Source of the DNA: JAKQIM01 sp964633225 | Lineage (GTDB): Bacteria; Chloroflexota; Anaerolineae; Anaerolineales; UBA4823 | Assembly: GCA_964633225.1 (NCBI GenBank) | Contig: CAZWFQ010000013.1 | Location: 1-64,000 of the forward strand | DNA length: 64,000 nucleotides | Reading direction: 5' to 3' | In this document: positions 41,826-50,428 of the stretch, piece after piece | Layout of the letters: every line of letters begins with the position of its first letter | Position numbering within the stretch: the stretch's first letter is position 1 | Notes under the pieces: model-generated | Databases searched by the model: none | What the model saw: the letters and a program-made list of their open reading frames with translations, nothing else | Told to the model about the DNA's origin: nothing | Program-made: the position numbers and the translations under genes

Positions 41826-43253
41826 ATGCACCCCTTACCCAAAATCTTCAACCCTCGCATCCTCTTCGCCGCCAGCCTGGCATTGGCCCTGGCCTTGTTT
41901 GGCGCGGTCAGCATTGCCCAGGCGTACCAATTTTCTGAAGATGGCTACATCGCCGCCGGCACGGTCATTGACGACGATGTTTTCGTTTCTGCAGATACTG
42001 TCACCGTAGATGGCACCGTCAACGGCATCTTGTTCGCCAACGGCAGCACCATCACCATCAACGGCACAGTCAATGGCGACCTCTTTGCCAACGGTAATAC
42101 CGTCACCATCAACGGCCAGGTGAACGGAAACCTGGTGATGAGTGGTGCAACCTTAGATTTTGCTGGAGAGGCCGAAGGCAGTGTTTTTGCTGCCAGCCAA
42201 ACATTGACCATTGCCCCTGGCGCAAGCATTGGCCGCAACCTGTACTTCGGCGGCTTCAGCCTGGATATTCAACCTGGCGCCAGCATTGCCAAAGACCTGG
42301 CGGTGGGCAGTTATCAAGTGGTCCTGGCTGGGCAAGTGGATCGCAACATCGATGCTTCTACAGTTGCTTTTGAGGTATCTGGTAAGGTCGGAGGCAACCT
42401 GAACCTGGATGTTGAACCCCAGGGAAAAGAAGGCGACATGTCTTTCTTTGAATATGTCAATATTCCTGGCATGCCTGAAACCATCTTGCTGTCTGGCCTG
42501 CGGGTTGCCCCCCAGGCTGAGATTGTCGGTGAGTTGAAGTACACCAGCTCGGTTGACCAGGCTGCCGGTATCCAGACTGTGCCTGGCGGCGGGGTTGTCT
42601 ACACCTATCGCCCGGCACAGGGCCCTGATACCGCCGATAAGCCCCCCGTCTCGGTGCAGATCGGCAACTGGTTTTTGGACCGTATGCGCGAGCTGGTAAC
42701 GTTAAGCGCCATCGGCGCGCTGGTAATCGTCTTGCTGCCCAAGCTCCTGCCCCAGGGCGTCCAGCAACTGCGCAGCCAGCCCTGGAGCTCTTTAGGAAAA
42801 GGGCTGCTGGTGCTGATCTTGAGCCTGCTGGGGATCTTCGCGGCCTTCCTGGTGATCCTCACCGTAGGCATCCTCCTATCCATCATCACCCTGGGCGGCC
42901 TTAAAGACACAGTCTTTGGATTCGGCTTTTCTACGCTTGGGCTGTTCACGGCTGTTTTCTGGCTGATGGTCAATTACGGCAGTAAGCTGTTGGTGGCCTC
43001 GCTCTTGGGGAGTTGGCTCTTCAAGCGCATGGGCCCCACCTACGCCGGGCACGCCTTCTGGCCGCTGCTAGCCGGGATTGTGACCTACGTGATCTTGCGC
43101 GGCATCCCGGTGCTGGGGGTTCTATTCGGGGCCGCCGCCACCCTGATAGGTTTGGGCGCCGCCTGGCTGGCGTGGGTCTCCTGGCGCAAAGGAGCCGTGC
43201 CAGGTCTTGTTCCGGCCGCGCCGCCGCAAGCAGAGCTCCCTTCAATCGGTTAA
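41826..43253 (+). CDS. Exported bactofilin-like polymer-forming protein with C-terminal membrane domain
   Basis: 475 residues. Residues 1-35 are a signal peptide (AASLALALALFGAV core). Residues about 45-190 are a right-handed beta-helix of short repeats such as VTVDGTVNG, ITINGTVNGDLFANG and VTINGQVNG, as in bactofilins. After a loop region the C-terminus (about 290-465) has four or five membrane segments. Usual bactofilins are cytosolic, so this version presents the helix outside the membrane. ATG 41826 has GGAG 6 nt upstream; the frame is open earlier but overlaps the kinase gene. It is 31 bp after the kinase fusion. Confidence 0.87.
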   Translation: MHPLPKIFNPRILFAASLALALALFGAVSIAQAYQFSEDGYIAAGTVIDDDVFVSADTVTVDGTVNGILFANGSTITINGTVNGDLFANGNTVTINGQVNGNLVMSGATLDFAGEAEGSVFAASQTLTIAPGASIGRNLYFGGFSLDIQPGASIAKDLAVGSYQVVLAGQVDRNIDASTVAFEVSGKVGGNLNLDVEPQGKEGDMSFFEYVNIPGMPETILLSGLRVAPQAEIVGELKYTSSVDQAAGIQTVPGGGVVYTYRPAQGPDTADKPPVSVQIGNWFLDRMRELVTLSAIGALVIVLLPKLLPQGVQQLRSQPWSSLGKGLLVLILSLLGIFAAFLVILTVGILLSIITLGGLKDTVFGFGFSTLGLFTAVFWLMVNYGSKLLVASLLGSWLFKRMGPTYAGHAFWPLLAGIVTYVILRGIPVLGVLFGAAATLIGLGAAWLAWVSWRKGAVPGLVPAAPPQAELPSIG

Positions 43254-43259
43254 ATGCAT

Positions 43260-43304
43260 CCATCGCCCAGCGTCTTTCCCCTCAGGCGCTGGGCGATGGA
43301 TTTT
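43260..43304 (+). terminator. Rho-independent terminator after the bactofilin-like gene
   Basis: CCATCGCCCAGCG (43260-43272) pairs perfectly with CGCTGGGCGATGG (43287-43299), loop 14 nt, followed by ATTTT. The rest of the 324-nt intergenic region to 43577 shows only the promoter of the next gene. Confidence 0.85.
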
Positions 43305-43531
43305 CGATCTACCCCCTCTTGGTTCTCCGATGTACTTCCAACCACCCTTAACGTTGCCCCCCTGGTACATCGCAGAAACCGAGAAGAACTCCGGCCAGCT
43401 CTCGCCCCTCAGGAAAAAGACTGACCGCCCAGTTGTTCAACTGACCAGGTAGGCTCATCGCGTGCTTACCTGATGATTTGAATTATAAGCACCCCCCCAT
43501 ACCGCATCGTCACCGCAAACGTCACCACAGC

Positions 43532-43560
43532 TTGTCAATTTCCGCACGTTGACTTACAAT
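43532..43560 (+). promoter_or_regulatory. Sigma70-type promoter of the SARP/NB-ARC regulator
   Basis: TTGTCA (43532-43537) and TACAAT (43555-43560) separated by 17 bp. Transcription would start near 43567, a few bases before the ribosome site AAGGTG and ATG 43578. Confidence 0.75.
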
Positions 43561-43577
43561 AAAGCAAGGTGAACGCT

Positions 43578-46500
43578 ATGTCTATATTAGAACTCTCCTT
43601 GCTTGGCTTGCCATCCTTGCGGCTGGATGGTCAACCGGTCCACATTCACACGGTCAGGGGTATTCCCCTCCTGGCTTACCTGTTGATCAATCCTGGTCTC
43701 CACTCACGTTCCACCCTCGCCACCCTGCTATATACCAGCCGGGAACGGACGCCGGCCTTCGCCGCCTTACGCACCACCACGTGGAGGCTTAAAGATGCTG
43801 GGCTCGGCCCCTGGCTGGAGATTCAACGCGAGCAGTTGGGCTTCCAAGAAGGCAGCCCGGCAGGCGCGGATGTGCTTGAGTTTCAAAGGTACCTGAAGGA
43901 ATACAAGCAGCATAATCACCCGGACGATGAGGTGTGTGCAGACTGCCTGCCCATGCTAAAGACGGCCGCCGAACTGTATCGCGGCGAATTTCTACAAGGC
44001 CTCACCCTACGAGATGCTATTGTCTTTGACGATTGGCAGCGCAGCCAGGCTGATCTCCTGCAGTACCAGGCCTCGCAGGTGCTGGAACGCCTGGTGCGCC
44101 ACTTCCGCAAACAAGATGACCTGCTCCAGGCCATCCACTATGCCCGGGCCTGGTTGGCAATCAACCGAACCAATGAAGAAGCGCATTACCAGTTGATGGC
44201 TTTGTACGCCAACGCGGGCCAGAAGCAGGCCGCTTTGAACCAATACCAGGAATGCGTCCGCGTACTCAAAGACAGCGGGCAAAGCCCCCAGCCCGCGACC
44301 ACCGCCCTTTACCGGCAGATATTTGGCGGACAGCGGAATAATTCCTCAAGCAGCCGGTCAGCAGACAAGCTGGCAAGCCCGATCATCTTGTGCGCTGATA
44401 TTGAAAATTCTGCTGCCCTGTGGGGCCATCACAGCCAAGAGATGATCAATCTCATCCAACAAGTGAGCGCAAGCATCAAGGAATTTGCCCGGCATTACGG
44501 CGGCCGTGTGCTCATTTTGACCGATGATATCTGTCTCTTCTACTTTGAGAGCGGATCACCGTTACAATTTGCGATTGCTTTGCAGAAGAACGCCTTGCAT
44601 CCGATCGAGAAAAAACTGACCCCGCTGAAAGTGCGTATTGCCATCCATCCCGCCAACAGCCCCAAGCCCAGCATTGACAGCAATGCCACCAGCATCCACT
44701 TCACCAAGCGCCTGCTCACCGCCGGCCGAGGCAGGCAAATCTTGCTCAGTGCGCAAGCCCTGGACGTGCTCGAACTGCCCGATGCCAGCCGGGTGCATGA
44801 TTATGGGCAAAATACCCTCAAAGACCTTGGTGAGCCGATCCATATCTTTGAGCTCTTATATCCCGGGGCAACGACAGAACGGCGCCTTTCTCAGCAGTCC
44901 TTGCCCACCTATTCGATTAACCTACCGACTTACCCAACCCCTTTCATCGGCCGCGAGAAAGAATTGGACGATCTGGGTCAACGGTTGGCGCAGCAGAACT
45001 GCCGCCTGCTGACCGTCACCGGCCCCGGAGGCATTGGCAAGACGCGCCTGGCAGTCCAAAGTGCGGCGCAACAGAGCGAGCGCTTTCCGGATGGGGTTGT
45101 CTTTGTCTCTTTATCCATGATCCAAAACCCTGAGCAAATCTTATCCACCCTGGCTGAGGCATTGCACTTTAATTTCTACCAGCCCAAAGATCCTGCCGGC
45201 CAGCTAAAAGATTACCTGCGCTCCAGGCACATGCTGCTCATCTTGGATAACTTCGAACACCTGGTAGACGGGGCCGCACTGCTGGCAGACCTGCTGAAAA
45301 ACGCCCCAAAGCTCAAGATTCTCGTCACCTCGCGCGAACGCCTGGATCTGTATGAAGAATGGCTGTACGAATTGTCCACCATGGACATTCCCAAGATAGG
45401 GGATGATAAGCTGGAAGAGTTCAGCGCGGTGCAGCTTTTCTTGCAAAATGCATCCCGGGTTTACCCTGGTTTTGCCCCCAGCACCAGCGATTTGGAGAGC
45501 ATCGTCAAGATTTGCCAACAGGTAGAGGGCCTGCCCCTGGGCATTGAGTTGGCCTCGGGCTGGGTACGTACCATCACCTGCTCTGAAATCGCCAAGCGAC
45601 TTGGGGAAAATATTGATTTCATCGAAAACAATTCCCCCGATCGCCCGCCTCGCCAGCAGAGCTTACGCGCCGTCTTTGATTATTCCTGGGCTTTACTATC
45701 TGAAGAAGGCCGCCGCACCCTGCGTAAGCTATCTATCTTTCGCGGCGGATTTACCCTCGATGCCGCCCAGGCCGTGGCTGCCACCCCCCTGACCCTGCTG
45801 ACCGGCCTGGTTGATCGCTCGCTGCTGCGCAGTACCCCTGGTGGGCGCTTCGAGATCAACGAGACCTTGCGTTACTTTGCCCATCAGAAGTTGGAAGAAG
45901 TACCAGAGGATCTCGCCTCCACCGAACGCCTGCATTGCGAATATTATTCCCAAATGTTCGTCCAGAAAATCCCCAAACTGATCTCTAAATTGCAAATGCA
46001 AGCCATTGACGATGTCTTTATGGACATTGAAAACTTACGCGCCGCCAAGGAGTGCACCTTAGCGCACAAATGCTGGGATCTCATCGGGGTAGGAATTAAA
46101 TCATCCATCTTGTTCCTCGAAATATCTGGCCGCGCTGTAGAAGGCTATTACGACTTCAATCGCATGCTGAGTGCTGCCCGCCAGGAACCTGAGGCTATGC
46201 AGGCAGAATGGTTCCCCTGGCTGCTGATGGGATTAGGCTGGTTTGCCTTCCAGACTAGCAGACACGCAGAAGGGCTGGCTTGCCTGGAGGAGAGCCTGGA
46301 AATCCTAAAAACGAGGGACGACGAGGATGGCAAGGCCTACAACCTGGCAATGTTGAGCAGTTACTACTCAAGCCTGAGATACCTCGACCAGGCCGGTCGC
46401 TACCTGGATGACTGCCTGGCGATTTACAACCGCGGCTGCCTGCCCAATGATTCCATGACCCAGGCCCACAAACAGTTCATCCTCTACACCGCCAGCAAAT

Positions 46501-47315
46501 ACTATCTCCAGATCAATGAAATTACCCTGGCCGAACAATACGCTCAAGCCGCGCTGGCCCTCGGTGAACAGACCGGCTCTCGCTGGGCCTTGGCCCGGGG
46601 TTTGAATGTCCTTTCTCAGATTGCTCGCTGCCAGGAAAAGCTAGTGGAGGCAGAGGTTCTCTTGCACCAGGCGCAAGAGATTGCCGAAGAAATCGGCGAT
46701 AAGCGCGGCTTGGGCTCAATTTACAGCGGCTTAGGGCAAATCTACGAAACACAAGGCCTTGTGGAGAAAGGCATTGAAACAGAAAGTCTTGCTCTCCAAA
46801 TTGGGCAGGAGTTGGGCGATCGCCACTTCTCGGCCATTGCCTTGAACAATATGGCTTACCTGCACCTGCTGTTGAAGGACCCAGATCCCCTCAAGGTGAC
46901 GCAGTATTACCGCGACAGCCTGGCCTTATTCCAAGAGATCGCTGACCAACACGGCCTGCTTTTCACCAATTACGACCTGGGGCAGGCATATATCAAGCTG
47001 AGAAACCCAAACCAGGCATTGATCTGCCACCAGCAGGCCTTGGGCCTGGCGCAGGAACTGGGCCAGGCCAGCTTAATGCTCTACGTGCTGCACGGTTTTG
47101 CCAGCCTGGCTGCCCAGCGCGGCGAAACCGAACGCGCCCTGGAATTGTGCGGACTGCTGCTTACCCATCCCCAGACTCAAGACGATACCCGCCAGCGTAC
47201 CCAGAGCCTGTTGGACGAGTTGAACGCCGCGGCCAACCCAGACCTGGCCCAGGCTGCATTCCAGCGCGGACAGACCCTGGAACTGGAACCAACCGTCACT
47301 GAATATTTGGGCTAA
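43578..47315 (+). CDS. SARP-type regulator with cyclase-like, NB-ARC ATPase and TPR domains
   Basis: About 1245 residues in four parts. 1-255: winged helix plus bacterial transcriptional activation (BTAD) domain, LSLLGLPSLRLDGQPV and ELYRGEFLQGL. 265-425: a class III cyclase-like domain, CADIENSAALW and LTDDICLFYF keep both metal Asp residues, but the Asn-Arg transition-state site reads IHFTKRL, so activity is doubtful. 445-780: NB-ARC ATPase with FIGREKEL, GPGGIGKTR, LLILDNFEHL and EGLPLGIELA. 800-1245: TPR-like helical repeats. Such proteins are signal-integrating activators that release DNA binding upon ligand and ATP binding. GTG 43569 is an alternative start; ATG 43578 has AAGGTG 6 nt upstream. 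Confidence 0.9.
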   Translation: MSILELSLLGLPSLRLDGQPVHIHTVRGIPLLAYLLINPGLHSRSTLATLLYTSRERTPAFAALRTTTWRLKDAGLGPWLEIQREQLGFQEGSPAGADVLEFQRYLKEYKQHNHPDDEVCADCLPMLKTAAELYRGEFLQGLTLRDAIVFDDWQRSQADLLQYQASQVLERLVRHFRKQDDLLQAIHYARAWLAINRTNEEAHYQLMALYANAGQKQAALNQYQECVRVLKDSGQSPQPATTALYRQIFGGQRNNSSSSRSADKLASPIILCADIENSAALWGHHSQEMINLIQQVSASIKEFARHYGGRVLILTDDICLFYFESGSPLQFAIALQKNALHPIEKKLTPLKVRIAIHPANSPKPSIDSNATSIHFTKRLLTAGRGRQILLSAQALDVLELPDASRVHDYGQNTLKDLGEPIHIFELLYPGATTERRLSQQSLPTYSINLPTYPTPFIGREKELDDLGQRLAQQNCRLLTVTGPGGIGKTRLAVQSAAQQSERFPDGVVFVSLSMIQNPEQILSTLAEALHFNFYQPKDPAGQLKDYLRSRHMLLILDNFEHLVDGAALLADLLKNAPKLKILVTSRERLDLYEEWLYELSTMDIPKIGDDKLEEFSAVQLFLQNASRVYPGFAPSTSDLESIVKICQQVEGLPLGIELASGWVRTITCSEIAKRLGENIDFIENNSPDRPPRQQSLRAVFDYSWALLSEEGRRTLRKLSIFRGGFTLDAAQAVAATPLTLLTGLVDRSLLRSTPGGRFEINETLRYFAHQKLEEVPEDLASTERLHCEYYSQMFVQKIPKLISKLQMQAIDDVFMDIENLRAAKECTLAHKCWDLIGVGIKSSILFLEISGRAVEGYYDFNRMLSAARQEPEAMQAEWFPWLLMGLGWFAFQTSRHAEGLACLEESLEILKTRDDEDGKAYNLAMLSSYYSSLRYLDQAGRYLDDCLAIYNRGCLPNDSMTQAHKQFILYTASKYYLQINEITLAEQYAQAALALGEQTGSRWALARGLNVLSQIARCQEKLVEAEVLLHQAQEIAEEIGDKRGLGSIYSGLGQIYETQGLVEKGIETESLALQIGQELGDRHFSAIALNNMAYLHLLLKDPDPLKVTQYYRDSLALFQEIADQHGLLFTNYDLGQAYIKLRNPNQALICHQQALGLAQELGQASLMLYVLHGFASLAAQRGETERALELCGLLLTHPQTQDDTRQRTQSLLDELNAAANPDLAQAAFQRGQTLELEPTVTEYLG

Positions 47316-47434
47316 CGGAGCAATCAATTCCCTGTTGGCGAGAAATGTTTCTAAAATGCCTTCGCGCGGCTGCATGGCCCTGGCGAACCGGCTCACCTGA
47401 AAACGCATCCTAGTCAACGATGCGCCCCCCATCC

Positions 47435-47480
47435 TTGACAACTCTTGTCTTGTCCTATAAAATAATACCGACCGGTCGGT
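47435..47480 (+). promoter_or_regulatory. Promoter and palindromic operator of the tetR-epimerase operon
   Basis: TTGACA (47435-47440) and TAAAAT (47458-47463) spaced 17 bp. The perfect 14-bp palindrome ACCGACCGGTCGGT (47467-47480) lies over the expected transcription start, as in TetR self-repression. Confidence 0.8.
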
Positions 47481-47505
47481 TTTGTCATCATATAGGAGAC
47501 CCAGC

Positions 47506-48108
47506 ATGCAGCAGCGCAGTGAAGAAACCCACGCCCATATTCTCGAAGCCGCCAACCGCCTCTTCTCTTTCAATGGGTATGATGCCACCGGCGTGGCCGA
47601 GATCTGCCAGGCAGCGGGCGTCAGCAAAGGCGCCTTTTATCACCATTTCCCCTCCAAGCAAGCCCTCTTCTTAGAACTGATGGACGATTGGTTGGCTGGC
47701 CTGGATGCCGGTTTCCAACTCACCCGCCAGGAAAACGCCAGCGTCCCCCAGGCCATCATCCAAATGGCAGACATGGTGGGCAGCGTCTTTCAAAATGCCG
47801 ATATCAGCCCGGCCATCTTCCTCGAATTTTGGACTCAGGCCAAGCGCGATCCAACCATCTGGCAGGCTGCCATTGCCCCTTACCGCCGCTACCAGGAGTA
47901 TTTTGCCCGCTCTTTTGAAGAGGGCATTGCCGAAGGCTCGCTGCAAGCCGTAGATCCCCATCTCGCCGCTCGCACCATCGTCTCGCTGGCGTTTGGCCTC
48001 TTGATGCAGGCCCTCTTTGACCCCCAGGGCGCCGATTGGCAGCAAGAAACTCGCCAAAGCGTTGAGCTTTTACTGAAAGGTCTTTCCCGCAGTTCCACCG
48101 ATCAATGA
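47506..48108 (+). CDS. TetR family transcriptional regulator
   Basis: 200 residues. The N-terminal helix-turn-helix reads HILEAANRLFSFNGYDATGVAEICQ in parts, AAGVSKGAFYHHFPSKQALF; the C-terminal ligand-binding domain is helical. The ATG at 47506 has AGGAGA 7 nt upstream. A palindrome next to its promoter suggests autoregulation. It is followed 30 bp later by an epimerase-family gene, the probable target, and the ligand may be a substrate or product of that enzyme. Confidence 0.93.
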   Translation: MQQRSEETHAHILEAANRLFSFNGYDATGVAEICQAAGVSKGAFYHHFPSKQALFLELMDDWLAGLDAGFQLTRQENASVPQAIIQMADMVGSVFQNADISPAIFLEFWTQAKRDPTIWQAAIAPYRRYQEYFARSFEEGIAEGSLQAVDPHLAARTIVSLAFGLLMQALFDPQGADWQQETRQSVELLLKGLSRSSTDQ

Positions 48109-48138
48109 TCAGCAGCTATTTCAGGAGGCAGCACATCC

Positions 48139-49134
48139 ATGTCTACCCATCTCATCACCGGCGCCACCGGCCACATTGGCAACGTCTTGGCGCGTGAATT
48201 GATCGCCCGCGGGAAAAGCGTCCGCGCCATGCTCTTGCCCGGCGAAGACGCCACCCCCCTCAGCGACCTGCCGGTAGAGCTCGTGGAGGGCGATGTGCTC
48301 GATTTTTGCTCTCTGCAGGCTGCTTTTGCAGGCGTAGATATGGTTTACCACCTGGCTGGACTGATCTCCATCTTGCCTGGCAAGGACCCCATGGTGCAAA
48401 ACGTCAACGTGCTGGGCACCCGCAACGTCATCCAGGCCGCCCACCTGGCGGGCATCAAGCGCCTGGTTTACACCAGCTCCATCCACGCCCTACAGCGCGT
48501 GCCGCACGGCATCTTGATTGACGAGAACGTCCCCTTCGACACCCAGCACGCCATCAGCGCCTACGACCACTCCAAAGCCCAGGCCTCACTCGAGGTACTG
48601 AAAGCCGTCCAGGAGGGTCTGGACGCGGTCATTGCCTGCCCAACCGGGGTCATTGGCCCTTACGACTTCCGCCGCTCTGAGATGGGCGGCCTGATCTCAG
48701 ACTGCTTGAAGAGCAAGTTGATGTTCTATGTAGAAGGAGCCTACGACTTTGTGGATGTGCGCGACGTGGCTGCCGGCCTGATCCTGGTTGGCGAGCGGGG
48801 CCGCACCGGCCAAACTTACATCTTATCCGGCGAGCGCATCACCGTTCACGATATCTTCAAGCGTGTTCAGAAGATCGTCGGACACCAGCAGATCAGCATC
48901 AAGATCCCCCTCAGGCTGGCGCGCCTGGTTGCTTCTTTCACCCCCCTGCTCTATCGCCTGACCCATATCAAACCCCGCTTCACCCCCTATTCCCTGGCCA
49001 CCCTGGCCAGCAACTCGGTCATTAGCAGCGCCAAGGCTGTGGCTGAGCTGGGCTACGCGCCTCGCCCCCTGCACGAGTCGATCACCGACACCATCCGTTG
49101 GTTCAGGCAGCGCTGCGGTCTGAAGACCGTCTAA
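48139..49134 (+). CDS. NAD(P)-dependent epimerase/dehydratase (extended SDR)
   Basis: 331 residues. Rossmann start ITGATGHIGNVLA (GxxGxxG), DMVYHLAGL, the Ser in YTSSIHAL, and catalytic Tyr-Lys in ISAYDHSKAQASLE (YxxxK). The region CPTGVIGPYDFR fits dihydroflavonol-reductase-like or 3-beta-hydroxysteroid-like extended SDRs. The substrate is unknown. AGGAGG precedes the ATG. It is under the same TetR-controlled promoter. Confidence 0.9.
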   Translation: MSTHLITGATGHIGNVLARELIARGKSVRAMLLPGEDATPLSDLPVELVEGDVLDFCSLQAAFAGVDMVYHLAGLISILPGKDPMVQNVNVLGTRNVIQAAHLAGIKRLVYTSSIHALQRVPHGILIDENVPFDTQHAISAYDHSKAQASLEVLKAVQEGLDAVIACPTGVIGPYDFRRSEMGGLISDCLKSKLMFYVEGAYDFVDVRDVAAGLILVGERGRTGQTYILSGERITVHDIFKRVQKIVGHQQISIKIPLRLARLVASFTPLLYRLTHIKPRFTPYSLATLASNSVISSAKAVAELGYAPRPLHESITDTIRWFRQRCGLKTV

Positions 49135-49171
49135 GCGGCGGCGCATGGTATGACGGCTTAGACCCTTGCAG

Positions 49172-49579
49172 ATGATGATGTCCACCCTTTCCCCCTTCGA
49201 CGTTGCGCCCCCCAGCCTGGTCTTCATGATCATTGGCGGCCTCCTGGTCTTGATCATTCTCGCCATCCTGATTGCCCTGGTAGAGGGCGTGGTCCTGACC
49301 CTGCTGCGCTGGGACAGCTTCAAACGCGCCTACCTGGTGGCCCTGCTAATGAATACCCTCTCCACCAGCCTGGCAGCAATCTTGCTCTTTCTCATGCCGC
49401 AGGAACAGAACCTGTGGTGGGTGCTCATCTCCTTCGTCCTATCGCTATTGACCGATGGTGCGGTGCTGGCGTACTTCAAACGCCGCGCCGCACGCTACAA
49501 CTGGACTGCCGTGCTGGCTGCCAACCTGGCCAGTTACCTCATCCTGATCGTGCCGATTTATTTCTTCGGCGCTGGTTAG
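49172..49579 (+). CDS. Small four-helix membrane protein
   Basis: About 135 residues with hydrophobic segments near 18-42, 55-75, 82-102 and 112-133 and short loops. No motif is recognised. Three ATG codons in a row (49172, 49175, 49178) and a TTG before them could start translation; no clear ribosome site. It follows the epimerase gene by about 40 bp in the same direction. Confidence 0.65.
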   Translation: MMMSTLSPFDVAPPSLVFMIIGGLLVLIILAILIALVEGVVLTLLRWDSFKRAYLVALLMNTLSTSLAAILLFLMPQEQNLWWVLISFVLSLLTDGAVLAYFKRRAARYNWTAVLAANLASYLILIVPIYFFGAG

Positions 49580-49685
49580 ATTCCCCGCCCGCCTTGCACA
49601 CCTTGAGGAAATGCCGATATTTGTTCCCAAAATCGGGCAATATTCGGGTAGAATCTATTTATCCGAACCCTGGAGAACGACCATA

Positions 49686-50216
49686 ATGACCCTAAAACAC
49701 ACCTCCCCCCATTCCAGCAAACTGCTGAAATCGCTCCGCTGCCAGGGCCAGAGCAATGACTGTGGCGCCTATACCACAGCCACCGTGCTCAAAGCCCTAC
49801 GCGGCATTGACCTGGAGCCATCTCAATTGGCGCGCGAAATGGAAAAGCCCGTCCGCCGCGGCCTGCTGCCGGTAGTGCGCAAGCTCCCCAATTCAGCTAC
49901 CCTGCCCTGGGGCATGGTGGATGTCTTTAAACAACATGGCCTTAACGCTCACTGGCGCTTCTTCTCAAATACCGATTACTTAAAGCAGCAGCTTGACCGC
50001 GGCAACGTGCTCATGCCCATCATTGGCAATTGGAAGCCGCTGTGGGCGCATGTGATGACCCTGGTGGATGTGGATGAAGAAAAAGGCTGGGGCTTTGCCA
50101 ACACCCAATACGATGTTCAAGATCCCTTCTGGGTTGAGGATGCCACCTTCGTCTCGCAGTGGAAGGCCATGGGCAAGTTGCTGGTTGAGGTGGAGGTAGA
50201 GGCCGAGGTTGGTTGA
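49686..50216 (+). CDS. C39-like cysteine peptidase domain protein
   Basis: 176 residues, cytosolic by appearance. SLRCQGQSNDCGAYTTATVL contains two cysteines, the second (NDCG) in the place of the papain-type catalytic Cys; WAHVMTLVDVDEEKGWG carries the His. This matches C39_2/BtrH-like stand-alone domains, not a bacteriocin-processing transporter. The target is unknown. ATG 49686 with GGAG 10 nt upstream is preferred to the in-frame codon at 49611, which is ahead of the likely promoter sequence. The next gene overlaps its end by 8 bp. Confidence 0.82.
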   Translation: MTLKHTSPHSSKLLKSLRCQGQSNDCGAYTTATVLKALRGIDLEPSQLAREMEKPVRRGLLPVVRKLPNSATLPWGMVDVFKQHGLNAHWRFFSNTDYLKQQLDRGNVLMPIIGNWKPLWAHVMTLVDVDEEKGWGFANTQYDVQDPFWVEDATFVSQWKAMGKLLVEVEVEAEVG

Positions 50217-50421
50217 TTGGTGTCCCAAATGCCGGGCCATGCTGCCCCCAGGCCTCAAACAATGCCCACAATGCGGCAAGAAATTGCACCCCAAGAAGAA
50301 CCCGGATGAGTGGTCGCTGCGTGACATCTTCTGGGTCAGCGCCACCGTCATTGGCTACACCCTGATCCCAATCCTCATCGCCATTGTGGTCGGTGTGCTG
50401 TGCCTGCTCTTGGCACGTTGA
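50209..50421 (+). CDS. Small zinc-ribbon membrane protein
   Basis: 70 residues: CPKC and CPQC zinc ribbon at 5-23, a basic stretch, and one C-terminal membrane span (about 45-68). The start is TTG 50209, overlapping the C39-like gene. Translation coupling is likely. It resembles many small zinc-ribbon anchors of unknown role. It is followed 7 bp later by the 3D-domain gene. Confidence 0.7.
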   Translation: MVDWCPKCRAMLPPGLKQCPQCGKKLHPKKNPDEWSLRDIFWVSATVIGYTLIPILIAIVVGVLCLLLAR

Positions 50422-50428
50422 GTATCCC

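Noticed and set aside
35926..43253. Antiphage defence island
   Set aside because: STAND ATPases occur in defence, but no nuclease, TIR, integrase or other defence gene is near, and the flanks are housekeeping genes. Signalling is the simpler reading.
49686..50216. Bacteriocin-processing peptidase
   Set aside because: The C39 domain stands alone without a transporter or leader-bearing peptide gene, so a bacteriocin role is not supported.
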